Assembly: GCA_002633005.1 (NCBI GenBank)
Contig: NMRA01000005.1
Coordinates: forward strand, 835,016-890,705
Direction of reading: 5' to 3'
Length of the DNA stretch: 55,690 nucleotides
DNA from: Phoronis australis
Lineage: Eukaryota; Phoronida; Phoronidae
The notes beneath the pieces are model-generated. The model saw only the letters and a program-made list of their open reading frames with translations, did not search any database and was not told the DNA's origin. Positions 1 to 10,899 of the stretch are shown here, one piece after another; position 1 is the stretch's first letter, and each line of letters opens with the position of its first letter. The position numbers were made by a program, and so were the translations under genes.

Positions 1-2694
1 GTTTGCCTGTTGCTTGTCCTTTTGCATAAAGTGTGGTAGTCGCTTTAACATTTGATGGTAAGCTTCTTCCATAGCTTCTGGTTTTAGGACATTGCTGTTT
101 AACATTGCCATTGAACAAATCTACATTTTATCAAAAGCGACTCGGGGGGGGGGGCTATGTAAGTGCACTGAGCAAATTGTTAGATCAGAAAACAATTTTG
201 ACTGGACTGTACAACCTGTTTATAACTGTACAAATGTTTATATATTTATAGTTAAGCTAGTATTTTAACTTACATTTTGCTCGTAAATGTATAGATGAAT
301 TTCTTTGTCTGCTTTTAAGTGAATATTGTGTACTTTTGTGAGAGCTGAATCATGCTTTGGCCGACATCTGTTGGAATATCCTTTTATGAACTTTGATCCA
401 AGCTGTGTTTTCTGTAAACTGGCGCCTTGTACTCTTTCAGCAATGCGAGAGATTTCGCATGACATTGTATATTAAGTTGCTTGGTTTTTTTAGAACTGCA
501 TGTTAATCTCAGTCTAATTAAGTATATAATTGTATTTTATAAAATATGTGGGCTGTGTTTGGACACCACTGGATGCAAAGTCTTTAAAAGGATGTGATTG
601 CATTTTTATGAGGAAACATTAACACTGGATCTGGGCATTGTTGCCCACTTAGGTATTTTGTATACCTCAGAGATGTTAGAAAATCAGACAAGAAAAAAAA
701 TCCTTTGGTATGTGTCTTTCCAAAACGGTTTTTAGAATTTTAGAAAGTTGCGAACTTAAAAAGTGTATGGTAAAATCTCTAAGTAAGGGGCTGTTTGGCC
801 GACACGTGAAGTTTTAACATTTTTTCGGTGAAACATATGCATCACCTAAGTAAATGCATATCCATGTTCATGTATTCTACAAAAGCTACCATCAGACAAA
901 CTTGAAAAATCGAAAAAGATCATTTTTGGTGGTTGATTTTTTTGTCCTAAACTAGAGATTTTACCGCCACCGTGATGTTCAGCATACCAAGAAAGTTTTG
1001 GATGTCGAATAAAGTCAATTTATTCATCAAAAAGCCTACACTTTATAGTAGGGGTATGTTACAATTATGTAGTGAGCCAGTGAGCAAATTGTGGAGGTTT
1101 TTTAAAAACTGAAAAAGGCCAAATTATGTTGGAAGTGGAGTGTGGAAAGTCAATTGTCATTCTAAGGTGAGCTGTGCAAATGCTCATCTCGTGCATATTT
1201 TCATTGGTGTTCACCAGTACATCAAGTCTGATTTTTCATATCAAGTCTGATTTTTCATATCAAGTTTGATTTTGCGTATCAAGTTTGATTTTGTATATCA
1301 AGTTTGATTTTCGTAACGTATTTTAATAACTAAGGTGATAAAGGCAGATTTGTTTTTACTGAGATTTCAACTCGTATTCGTAAGGTCTGTGTTGAATGTA
1401 CATACCACTAGCATCTGCAGCAGTAGGTTTTAGCTTTTTATCAAAATATGTTGATTTGTATCATACACATTTTCTTTTATAAGCAGTCTGATCAAGCTTG
1501 TTGGGGTGAGCTGCACCTGAACGTGAACTATAAAATACAATACATCTCTTAATTCAATCTTTTTTCTGCTCAAACAAACCTTTGAGTTTATCTATCTATA
1601 CCTTGTATTCACCACTGGAATCAACACTCTCACTAGTTGCTGTACTGCACTAATGACTTTCTTATATGGTTATGAGTCATTGGGAGAAATTTGTGTGTGC
1701 CTGTGGCTTGGAGGTGGGCGTACAGTTTTGGTTTTTGAGAACGCTTGTGGCACAGTTATTTCTTAGTAATTTCTCACAAAAATAAAAATGTTTTCTTCTA
1801 TTTTTGAAGGCTGGTGCCCCTGCTACAAATAATTTGTCACATTTAATTTCTCGGTACAAATTGTGCCTGGAATGAAACAGAATTTTCTTTTGGGGGTTCA
1901 ACAGTTTCAATTCATGGTTGCATTTTTTTAAAAAGTTCATAATTTTTATTTTGCTTTTTGCCTAGTACAAATTTGCAAAAAATCTGAGCAAAGCGGAAAC
2001 AGTTTTCCATCAACTGCCTACACAGAGGCACCTCGGACAAAGATGTGAAATTTTCATTAGGTTCTGAAAATCCACTTTTTAAAAAACAAAAATTAATGAA
2101 ATCTTTTGAAAACTGAATATTATTGGTTTCATTGCCTGGTGTCAGTTTTTTCCTTTGATTGCTTTAATTATTTTGATATTCTTGTGCCATCAAAAGTTAA
2201 CACGGAACACTTCAGTAGTTTGGATTCTACATTTCCTTCTTCGACGTCTAAATTTATAACTGTTGCACGTTATCTAAGATGTAAGAAAAAATAAGGCGTC
2301 ACCATTACAGTGTTTGAGCTAATTTAGCTCAAACAGCACCATGTACTAAGAAAAATTTCAAGATTACGATTGTTCCGCTACAGTTCACTGAATGGTGAAA
2401 TGTTGGGATTGTGAAATTCATCCAATGTGAATAAACTCGAATTGGCCATTTTACCACAAACTAAAGACGCATAGACTTGTATTGGTGCATATTGTCTTGA
2501 TGAGTGAGACATCATTGTGACTCAGACGAGGGGGTCATTGGGACTACTAACGCTTGAGCAACAAAAGCTCAACCTTATCAACATTTTTCAAATTAAGTCA
2601 CTTGTCGGATATAAAAAATGTTTTAAGTGTTAATTACACAATATCATAAAACAATAATCTTCTTGTGGTAAAATCACGTTGAAGCCCCTTGGTG
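1..2694. other. Non-coding stretch, no gene seen
   Basis: AT-rich sequence with short, unconvincing ORFs on both strands. None shows a recognisable protein or exon-like splice borders. It contains an 11-G run near 144-154 and one tandem repeat, listed separately. The window may begin inside an intergenic region or a large intron, and the sequence does not decide between these. Confidence 0.6.
1221..1315. repeat. 19-bp tandem repeat, five copies
   Basis: Five head-to-tail copies of a 19-base unit beginning ATCAAGT(C/T)TGATTTT. The first two copies are identical. The last three share a C-to-T change and vary in their final three to four bases. This order suggests expansion in two steps. Confidence 0.9.
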
Positions 2695-2932
2695 CAGGGA
2701 ATATTCTTTTAAGAGGATTTCCTCTTTTGTTTTCAATTTCCTATCATTTGAATTCCAGTTTCCTCTTTTCATCTCTTTTTATCATCATTTTTACTTTATT
2801 TGTGCAAAAAAATGTTTCTCACAGTTAAATTTTACTACACAAAATATATTTCTATTACACAATCCTATTTGTAGAACAATACATCACCTACAAAATTTTC
2901 TACTTGTTTGTCGTGGGTCATCCCAAGCCCTG
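2695..2932 (+). mobile_element. hAT-type MITE, CAGGGCTTGG family (copy 1)
   Basis: This is a roughly 240-bp non-autonomous element. The left end, cagggaatattc, is decayed. The right end, cccaagccctg, matches the inverted terminus of the copies at 22268, 39800 and 44284. The interior shares the family's order of motifs: TTTCCTCTTTT blocks, then a stretch like gttaaattttactacacaaaatat, then acatcacct. No ORF and no clear target duplication were found. The 5-prime CAGGG terminus is typical of hAT-superfamily elements; the assignment to hAT is inference. Confidence 0.75.
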
Positions 2933-3899
2933 TTGATGTTCATTTTTGTCAACAAAATTGACCCTTAAATTACTATGCTGTGGCAGTGTAGTAAAGAATT
3001 GGAGAATTACAGTACAACTCCAGTGTTCGAAAAGCCGACCACATTTACAAATTAATATAGATAAGTACACAATAGGTACCACTATTTTGACCAATAATGA
3101 CTGCTAGTTAAAAGTAACATTTTGAAGTCACAAATTTTTTATTCATCAAACATAACTGACATTGACCAGATACAGACGAAAAAATCATGAAAAAGAATTC
3201 GACAGTTGTTCGGCCAATACTGCAAATGTTCAAGCTAGTCATGAGGAAATAACTTGCAGCAAGTTAGTTTTTAATTCAAAGGCAAGACATTCAGTTGTCA
3301 AAATAACATGTACCAAAAGATCAAAAAACAGCCCCTCCACCTTCCTGATCAAGTCTTACAAGCTACATACTTCATGTACAGAACACAACAGAAGTAATTC
3401 AACAAGATGACCTGGATTTCCCGTCCCATTGGCTAAAAGCAAGTGAAATTCTTAGTCATGGTAGCAGTCTATCATGACGAGCAATGACAGGCACTTCATG
3501 CCTGAAAGTTAAGATGGTGAAAAGACTAATTTGCACACATGTGAACCACATTACCATATAGACATTGAAAGTGAAGAACCTACCATACTTCTGTAAACAA
3601 GAGCCTCAATACAGCCAGAAGGCCAAACTTATCAGCGTTGGGGCAGACATGTTGCACGTATAGAATGTTCTCAGTGGCAAAAGTGCTGACAGTGTCCCCA
3701 ATAAAAGCCTGTATTGGACCCACTACTTAAGCCTAGAACATTCGCGTGTCGTGATCAAAAACCCAATGTAAATGTTGATGACTTATTGTCTGATCTTTTA
3801 ACTCCAAATAAATACGATAACTATATAATCACATGTCTGCTTATGAACCAACCCTCAGCAGTGGATCATTTGGCATAAGCAACCAAGGCAAAAAATGCG

Positions 3900-5300
3900 T
3901 GACGTGACGAAGGGAATCCCACTCTTAACCGTGTTATAGAAATAGCAAAAGCATGTGAATCTACCAACACATGAAACTCATGAATTACACTAGTAACAGC
4001 ACCATGATCGACGTTCTGGTCACCCTCTGATACATATGCAAGATCAGAACATGATTAGGCCAAACAATGATACTAACCAGTTCAAAAATTCAACCACAGG
4101 CAACAGAAGTACGCTCAGCTTGTTAAGAAGTATGCTGTCTAGGGAAAATTTCATCTAAGTGCCACAAACTGGATCTTCTGTACTGTGGACCTATTAGATA
4201 CCAAAGTGACTGATGAATTCATCTCCATCATAAGAACACATGAGCAGTCGAAGTTTAAGCCTGTATATTACGACAAGCTCATAGATGGTGGCCTTTTCAA
4301 CTCTGAGTTTATTGCGCTGCCACAATCTGTATCATATCCACACAGTGGCAGATCTAGGATATCGCAAAGGGGGGCCCGACATTTTGTCCAGCTGTAAGCA
4401 TTTGCACAAACCACGGTACTACAGATTCGAACTCACGACCTGGCGGATAGAGCGCGCGTGCTTTACCACTACACCACCACGATTTAACTACTAATCTTAT
4501 ACTAAGAGACCTACTTGTTTATGGTCCACAGCTTTTGCGCACAAAAACCTACTTCTTTTTGTAATGCTTATTACACGTTTTATATTTTGTGCAATCGGTT
4601 CTTAATAAATTTGTTGTATTTAAAATAGTCTTAAAATGCCCAAAAGACCAAATCCATTTTTCTTGTTGGCAATAATGACGGGATTGCTTTGGAAATCGTC
4701 TTAAGTTAAGGTTTGACAAAGAGAGAATTATGAGCTTCTGATTGATTCACTAAGGCTTCGATTAAAATTCACATCTTACCAACAGCTTCTGCTGATGTGG
4801 AAATGCAAAACATCACATACTCAAGTTGAATATCATGACATCAAGTAGGAAGCACAATGTGTCCTTCATTGTAGTTGAAGACAGCCTTACTCCTCTCTTG
4901 AGTAGAAGTTGTGTAGAGAAAATGGGTCAAATAACCTCTAAGGCCTTGACTCCTTTAAGGTGGTAAACTGTCATTAACCCTGACCACATTTTTGAGTCGA
5001 GACAGTCAAGTCCATTCGATGATGACTAAGGCACACTAGCTGGCAGTGTTCACATGGCAGACAAACAAGGTGCTGACCCTGTCGTGCCTTCGCTATACAG
5101 TAACCGACTGAGCCAATGAGGTGAATTTCTTTGAAAAGAAAAGAATCCAAAAAAGACCGACCAACCGAGTGACTAGGTTAGCTAGATGCAAGTGACTAGA
5201 GTTTCACACATGCAGATCGTAGATACCTAAATAAGGCTATTAAGTGGGACAACTACACGATGCCAGTCCATGATGACTTGCTCCCTGACTTGGCTTAGAC
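3900..5300 (+). mobile_element. Degenerate Ty3/gypsy retrotransposon remnant
   Basis: This is a decayed pol region broken by stops and frameshifts. At 4853-4937 one frame reads HNVSFIVVEDSLTPLLSR followed by a CVEKMGQIT-like end. That is the protease-to-RT linker pattern of Ty3/gypsy (a hydrophobic VV, then TPLLGR, then a C-EKMGLIT-like segment). At 5221-5300 another frame reads RYLNKAIKWDNYTMPVHDDL then LPDLA, the start of the RT palm (the family pattern DP-LNKA-KR-HYPMP---D-LP-L). Between them at 5100-5215 lie fragments resembling the RT lead-in. A gag-like helix may lie near 3920-3960. No LTRs were identified, so the true ends are unknown. It is clearly non-functional. Confidence 0.6.
4340..4490 (-). 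mobile_element. tRNA-derived SINE-like insertion
   Basis: Read on the minus strand from about 4487, the sequence has a tRNA-like head. It has an A-box-like TGGTGTAGTGGTAAAGC, a stem region and a consensus Pol III B box GTTCGAATC (rc of gattcgaac at 4425-4433). The end at about 4344-4380 (cagtggcagatctagg followed by a G/C run) resembles a hAT-type terminus, so the unit may be composite. It lies inside the gypsy remnant, which makes it a later nested insertion. Confidence 0.5.
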
Positions 5301-6579
5301 CTACAAGATAACTACCCACACCGTAGCCTTGATTAAGCCTCACATTCAAGAACTAATTTCCAGACTCACTATGGACATTATACATAGAAGTGACAGCAGT
5401 ATGGTCTCAGCATCAGTGCTGAAATATGTCAGAAACGTCTCAAGGAAAGGTGGGACAGTTTACAGAATACAAGATGATTTTCTGGTGACAATCTTGTGGG
5501 GGGTGCTGGTGATACACCAACAGAAGTTTGAGCTGATTGTGAGAGCAACCATAGCACCACCTATTGGGTGTGAAGAACTATTCAAACTATTCATTAGATG
5601 GCACATTGCCAACGGTGAGTCATCATCAGTCATTCTGCAGTAGACAGAGATTGTCCCTACGATGGCAAACAGAGTTTGCCCGATTGCTTTTGTTGTGTTC
5701 TGCATAACAGCGTAGAAAATTGCAGACATGGTCAACCCTCAGAAATTTAAAAATGTGTAATATATATATAGTTTACCATTAGGACGGATTTAAAAGTAAA
5801 GTTGATGTATGAACAAGCTATTATTTCCATTGAACTTTAACAGCAAACATAAATTAAGGATAACACTAACATCTTAGTTACCACGAGGTCTTATGCGCTA
5901 GAACATCTAATGTGCTGTTGTCATTGAGTGCAGTATTATAGTCAGAATACTTACACATCTTGGATATTTCATTAGCCTTGGAATAACAGTCACAATTGAT
6001 AATATTACAAACAAGCATTTCCATAGTCAATTAAGATGAAACCAATTCTCCATAATTATCCATATTACACAGATAAGATTCGTGTGCTACATTTCACTGA
6101 AGATGACAGCCAGAATCAGAGTAGTAGACTTGGACCACGACCAGTTGTCAACCCCAACTTGGTGTCAACAAAAACTAAATTCATGTCTTGTGAGCTAAGT
6201 ATAGTAAAAATGCTACAATTTGGGGACAGTCTCTAAACACTGAATATCTCTTAATGAGTGAGCTCGTAAGGGAAGCTGGTGAGTTCAACAACTGTGTTTG
6301 GCGCGAAAATTGACGTAGAGACCGACAATTCAGAGGACATTCCAGAATATAGTTTGTCAACACCAAAAGAGGGCAAAGCTGACAATTAAAGAGACATGTC
6401 CAAGCGAAATGTACATAAACTGAATAAAATAAATTTGACAAAGCGGGACATTTTACATAACCTCCATAGTATTAGTGCTCAACTAGAAACAGCATGGTTC
6501 ACATTCATTGTCTAGCATTCAAGACCCAATTACCTTTAGACCTTTCGTTTGACCTTTTGTCATCAACAGATCATCTAGA
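5301..6579. other. No gene seen; possible continuation of gypsy remnant
   Basis: A 104-codon open frame at 5329-5643 (plus strand) follows the RT motif closely and may be a relic of the same retroelement. I recognise no RT, RNase H or integrase motif in it. A short (TA)n run lies at about 5760. The stretch also covers the ARL6 3-prime flank, where I saw no canonical minus-strand AATAAA close to the stop. Confidence 0.4.
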
Positions 6580-7149
6580 TCATTTCTTTCTGTTTTTTAA
6601 CTCCCTAAGCTGCTCCGTCAGCCACGATATCCCCTCATCGATACCCTCACCAGTTAAAGCATTGCTGGCACAGATGGTCCACGGTTTGTTGTCGATCTTC
6701 TCCAACTCCAGGGCATTGGAACACTTGACTGGTGTCACGGCCTCTCTCAGATCCATCTTGTTTGCAAAGAATACGATCGGCACGCGTCGGTGAGCCAGAT
6801 CCGCATGCTCCAACAGCATATTAAGTTCATCCTTTGCAACCACAAGACGCACTGCATCACTGGAGTCAATCACGAATATGACGCCGTCGCATTCTTTATA
6901 GTAGTGCTCCCATAGGTTGCGATAACGACCCTGTCCGGACATGTCGAATGCCGTGAAATTGAGGTTTTTGGTTTTAAAATTCTCCATTGTGAAGCCGACA
7001 GTAGGAACAATGTCCTGGCATTTAGCTTCCGCAGGTTTCAGTTTGTTCAGAATCGTCGACTTGCCACTGTTGTCAAGACCCACAACGACTACCTTGACTT
7101 CTTTGTTGCCGACGCCAAAAATGCGAGCAAGTGCACTGAGAAAGCCCAT
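6580..7149 (-). CDS. ARL6: ARL6/BBS3-like small GTPase (Arf-like 6)
   Basis: This is a 189-residue Arf-family GTPase, close to the 186 residues of vertebrate ARL6. In vertebrates ARL6-GTP recruits the BBSome coat to membranes for ciliary cargo traffic. Visible motifs are Gly2 and an amphipathic N-terminus ([12 protein letters not shown]), the G1 P-loop GLDNSGKS (24-31), switch-I Thr50, G3 DMSGQ (69-73), G4 NKMD (130-133) and G5 CAS (160-162). The ARL6 hallmark [18 protein letters not shown] is intact, which separates it from ARL1/2/3. I chose the Met at 7149 because Gly2 follows and the length fits. The same frame stays open upstream to 7308, but those 53 residues resemble nothing. The whole CDS is one exon with no stops, and its base composition is more balanced than the flanks. 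It could be a native intronless gene or an intact retrocopy. Confidence 0.93.
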   Translation of the reverse strand: MGFLSALARIFGVGNKEVKVVVVGLDNSGKSTILNKLKPAEAKCQDIVPTVGFTMENFKTKNLNFTAFDMSGQGRYRNLWEHYYKECDGVIFVIDSSDAVRLVVAKDELNMLLEHADLAHRRVPIVFFANKMDLREAVTPVKCSNALELEKIDNKPWTICASNALTGEGIDEGISWLTEQLRELKNRKK

Positions 7150-7995
7150 CTTGATAAGTGATACAACGTGGTCAGCTGTAATTCGATGCCACCATAACTT
7201 TGACAGGCTGTAAGTAACATAACACATTGTGAGATGTGCATAAGAGCAATATGGACGACAACTGATGTTCTTTAGCATTTGGCCAAGTAAACTGAAATCG
7301 TAACACAATCAGATTTTATGTCATTCATTATAAGTGCAAGAGACCACAGGACATCAGGTATGAAGCTTGAATTTCTTGAGCTCTCTGAATATCTCCATTC
7401 TTATTGGCAGCTCCCAGAAATATTGAATGGCAAATTATCCATGAGAACCAGCAACCTGCCCACACAGGGTTTTTACATCAATGACAAAGGTGGGTTGATT
7501 AGTTACATCACAGATCAATTCGAACATTACGACTGGCTACAAATACTTTGCCTCAACAACTGAGAAACCACTAATGAATCTAACGAATGCTTTTTTCTCA
7601 AGCATGTGAACAGAATTTTTTTAAATGAAAAGTCGGATGAGCATGTTTTCTTAGATAGACATGAGAATGTTAAACGTGTGTATTTTTTACGTGGCCTAAT
7701 CAACAAATGCAGTGTATGATAAACAAACTAAGTTACTTAGCTTCCGAATGTCCCCAATACGCTATATAGATTACAAGGTAAAGACACTCGGGACTAGGAA
7801 TTCTATTGGTGCCTCACTTCAGCCGTCCATATTAAACACAAAGCTCGATAAATTTACACAAAACAGGGATTCACAAAACCACGAACAATTTCTCAAGACA
7901 GCATTTACAGTGTCTTGCTCTGGCAAGTTCGGAACAAAGTCACGATTCAAAACATTAAATTCTACACAAAAAGCCATCACAACTATTGTAGATGG
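7150..7995. other. ARL6 upstream flank, no gene seen
   Basis: This stretch holds the ARL6 5-prime UTR and promoter if transcription starts nearby. An acceptor-like gaattacag on the minus strand about 30 bases before the ATG would allow a spliced non-coding leader; this is not proven. A plus-strand 81-codon ORF (7318-7563) has no recognisable features. Confidence 0.4.
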
Positions 7996-8003
7996 GTCAT
8001 GTG

Positions 8004-8160
8004 CAGTGCTGTAGTGGTAAAATTAGAGGTAAGTAGGCGCCCAAAAGCCAACCGTATTACCTTGAGCACTGAACATAACTTACGGTGCGTAGGTGCTACG
8101 TTCAAATGACAAATGGTGGTTGGCTGCGCCTACATGCGCCTAAACCCCACTACAGCACTG
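8004..8160 (+). mobile_element. hAT-type MITE, CAGTGCTGTAGTGG family (copy 1)
   Basis: This 157-bp element starts cagtgctgtagtgg and ends ccactacagcactg, so the termini are inverted repeats. The interior carries gcgcctac-type motifs in both orientations (taggcgcc, gcgcctac). Flanking 8-mers gtcatgtg (7996-8003) and gacatgtg (8161-8168) differ by one base and are a plausible aged target duplication. The 8-bp duplication and CAG...CTG ends fit hAT transposition. No ORF. Confidence 0.9.
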
Positions 8161-8168
8161 GACATGTG

Positions 8169-9069
8169 AGTCGGTTCAAAGTCAAGTACGAAATTATCTG
8201 ATGAGAAAACCTTCCGAGATGAACCAGCAATTGCCATTATTCATCCGTAACTCATCGGGTAACTGAGATTTGCGTTTGATATGGATGGCTGATGTGAAGC
8301 ACCCTTGAAATTTCTATTTCCGAGGGTCATACCTTGCAGTATTACATATAGTGTATTGGAGACGATCAGAAGCTAAGGAAGGTCTAAAGGACGCCTGTGC
8401 CTGTGGCTGTGATCTGGTGATTAAGACCTGACAGAAAAACTTTACACTTTCCTCATCGAGAGCGTTCGCGCCACTCAATGAACCAAATTTAACAAAAAGG
8501 ATTCAAGATAAACGTTTCACATAGAAATACCATAGTTATCCGTCTAAGTTTTTGTTACGTTACCGGGAAGGTTGACACCTTTGCTCTGATCACTCTGTTG
8601 CTATCAACTTTGTGTAAAAATGGCGAATGGTATTTGCTCAAGTAGAGTTATTTAGTAGTTTCGTAAACCTTCTTATTCCTCAACATATGAAACTATCTGT
8701 GTTTGTAAAATGATTTTTGTGTATAACATGTATCTAAAATAATGTCATAAATTTATTAGTCATGAAAAAACGTGAAATAACATTATATAGTCGTCGTTAT
8801 AATTTCTTGATAATTAAACAGAAACTAAATTTAATAATGTAAAAATAACTGTTATGTGTACTTCCGGTTTTACCAATTTGCTTTTTTATTCGGGATTCGA
8901 GTTGGATTAATAATTGGGCACTTTTAGGTAAGACCTGTGTTGCATTTTTGCTAAGTACATAGTGGAAAGTTGTCATAAGTATGAAATTATTCCTGCAGTT
9001 GTTTATTGTCCTTTTGGCCCACCTCTTTAATTCAACTTTTTAAAAAATAAACCTAGACATTTTAGCTTT
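8169..9069. other. Non-coding stretch, nothing recognised
   Basis: AT-rich sequence without an exon-like frame, tandem repeat or clear element on either strand. Confidence 0.5.
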
Positions 9070-9250
9070 GAAGAATCACCTTGTTCCAAGACTTCCAAGT
9101 TTCGAATGCGGTACCTCTTGCTTCAAAGATTGGCGTCCTTGCCAGTAGATCAAAGGACAAGTTGCTTGCAGTCGAGTGATTCAGGGAGGCCATTATATTA
9201 TTACATACACTGCAGATTCATCACACTCTTTCCCAATTCAATGATATAAA
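9070..9250 (-). repeat. SINE-like dispersed repeat (copy A)
   Basis: It shares an extended similarity with 9530-9690: both begin gaa(g/a)aatcaccttgttccaa, continue through an accttcttg-like segment, a gattnn-agg block, then ttatatta-tac and ctgca-attca. The segment near gtttcgaatgcggtacc reads on the minus strand like a decayed B box. The order suggests tRNA-derived elements inserted in the same orientation. Confidence 0.45.
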
Positions 9251-9287
9251 TGAGTCACGCCACCTGGTAGTCAACATCAGGCGTGCG

Positions 9288-9424
9288 TTCAGCAGACGCT
9301 AGGACCTACGCTAGGACCTAGCTAAAACCTAGTCAAAGTCACGTGTTCTTATTTAAAAAACACGGCAATATCTCACGTAATCTCGCGAAGTCTTGCTTTT
9401 TAGCGAGGTCCTAGCGTTACTGAA
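9288..9424. mobile_element. Foldback MITE built on CGCTAGGACCT
   Basis: The left arm ttcagcagacgctaggacct and the right arm (reverse complement ttcagtaacgctaggacct) match over about 20 bases, and both continue into gctaaaa on the inner side. The left arm contains an extra copy of the 12-mer cgctaggaccta. The total is about 137 bp. No clear target duplication was seen. It lies between the two SINE-like copies. Confidence 0.7.
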
Positions 9425-9529
9425 TGGGAGACAGATTTTCTCCCTTTACATTTGTCTCGTATTCAAACTCAGGAGGCTGTTTGGTCCCTCTTTGACGTCG
9501 TGAGTACGTACCATTGGTGGGTGCCTGTA

Positions 9530-9830
9530 TAGTGAAAAATCACCTTGTTCCAAGTTTCAAACCGGTAACCTCTTGTGTCAAAGCCTGGCAACAGCCAATG
9601 AAAGCTATTGCCTGTAGATGTAGGTGTGTGATTAATAGAGGCCTTTATATTACTACACTTCCTGCAAATTCACCACAGCATGCTAGACTTCATCACCAGC
9701 GTTGAAAAATCACTGATATGTGGTCGGGTTTTGAACCTAGATATGTGACGTCAAAGTTGAGTGTCGTAACCAATTGCCTAGTACAATTCATTGGAGGGTG
9801 GTCATCAGTGGCCCGTTAATTATATTATAT
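9530..9830 (-). repeat. SINE-like dispersed repeats (copies B and C)
   Basis: 9530-9690 is the partner of 9070-9250. 9715-9830 is a second unit beginning gaaaaatcac; on the minus strand it gives ggttcaaaacc, a good Pol III B-box match, preceded by a tRNA-like ggcaattggttacgacactcaa. Together they suggest a minus-strand tRNA-derived SINE family, decayed here. No poly-A-type tail was identified. Confidence 0.45.
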
Positions 9831-10486
9831 ATTGTCGAGAACCTCCGAGCTGGTGACAATATTAATGACTGAGGCAGATTTGTAGGCATTGACATAGAGA
9901 AAAGAACTGTCAAATATATCGAGTTCCACTAAAATCTGGTGTTGAAATGATAAACACAACCTGGTCACAAACAAATACAACCCGAGATACACATAATATC
10001 TTTCAAGTGGTAGATGAGTGCAGGCCTGGAACTGGTGTTGGTACAGAACATAGAGGGAAAGTGTCGCTAACGGCAAATTCTAGGATTTTAGGAATGTTGC
10101 TGAGATCTGTGTCGACTGTGTTAATAAAACGTAGCAGAAACCAGATGCTGTGAGGCTTAGTAATGAAAACACAACCTTCAGATGGCAGCACTAAGCAGTT
10201 TTCAGCACGCATTGTTGGAATAATGATCAAGTCTAGCTGGGTTTTCGAACCTTGGTCACCAGTGTTAAGAGTCTAGCATCGTGGCATGTCTCCCAAAGAG
10301 CAATTGACCCATCGCAAGCTGCACCCCCTTACGAAAAGTCGACAAACAAACAATACCTTTTATCCGGCAACAGGTTGTATGTCGGGTATATTGGCGGCTT
10401 GGAAATGTGGGTGTGTCAAGAATGCTGCGTTCTGAATGGTCACTTAAGCCATCACTCACTTCTTAATTCTTCATCTATTTAGAACA
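9831..10486. other. Non-coding stretch, no gene seen
   Basis: Short overlapping ORFs on both strands (for example 10252-10482 plus, 10003-10230 minus) look like chance openings. A phrase gttttcgaaccttggtcaccagtg at 10241 is again B-box-like in reverse and may be another SINE scrap. Confidence 0.4.
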
Positions 10487-10690
10487 CTATATGGTGGACA
10501 AGTGAAATTTTATGTCTTCAAATTTCTTAACAAAAAACGAATTAATTTTAAAAATTCAGTCTTTTCTTAGCTTAGTTTTTAGTGTTCAAATGTTAAACCA
10601 ACATTGGGTAAAGTTTCTAATATTTGCATTAAAGTAATCAGTATTTGAAAAACAGAAAATGATAATTTTTGTACAAAATGGGTGAAGAAG
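10487..10690 (+). repeat. Dispersed repeat with ATATGGNNGACAAGTGAAATT (copy 1)
   Basis: It is similar over roughly 200 bases to 14546-14730. Both contain atatggnngacaagtgaaatt near the start and a later block aaaatgataattttt / gtacaaaatgggtgaagaag. Minus-strand and partial copies lie at 40390-40445 and 50626-50660. Class unknown, no ORF. Confidence 0.6.
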
Positions 10691-10778
10691 AATTAACATT
10701 ATAGTTATTAACAGAGTCTGTTCTTGGTAGTTTTGTATTTTTCCAAAAGGAGTCTCCACCACTTGGTCTGGTGGCGGG

Positions 10779-10899
10779 TAACCATATATTAATAAAGCAT
10801 AAAAATATTTATAGGTGATCAGTGCAATGGGTCCACATGCGAGGCCTGCGCACGTCTGGTACAACGTGTATCAGACCGCCTGCAATTATTTTTTTTTTT
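10779..10899 (+). mobile_element. tRNA-derived SINE family S1, 5-prime truncated copy
   Basis: It matches the 3-prime half of the copies at 21186 and 52690: taaccatatattaataaagc, then aggtgatcagtgcaatggg, then gcgaggcctg, then gcacgtctggtacaac and the end cctgcaattatt followed by a T run. The tRNA head is missing, as expected from incomplete reverse transcription or recombination. Confidence 0.8.

Noticed and set aside
3630-3760. Possible retroviral-type zinc knuckle (gag) in the gypsy region
   Set aside because: Cys/His spacing is only partly right and it would lie upstream of the gag-like helix, the wrong order.
5329-5643. 104-codon plus-strand ORF after the RT motif
   Set aside because: No RT, RNase H or integrase motif recognised. 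It may be retroelement debris.
7150-7308. N-terminal extension of the ARL6 frame (53 extra codons)
   Set aside because: The frame is open, but the residues match nothing in the Arf family. The internal [12 protein letters not shown] start fits the length and Gly2 of ARL6.
7318-7563. 81-codon ORF upstream of ARL6
   Set aside because: No family resemblance, no splice borders, and no repeat of the pattern elsewhere.
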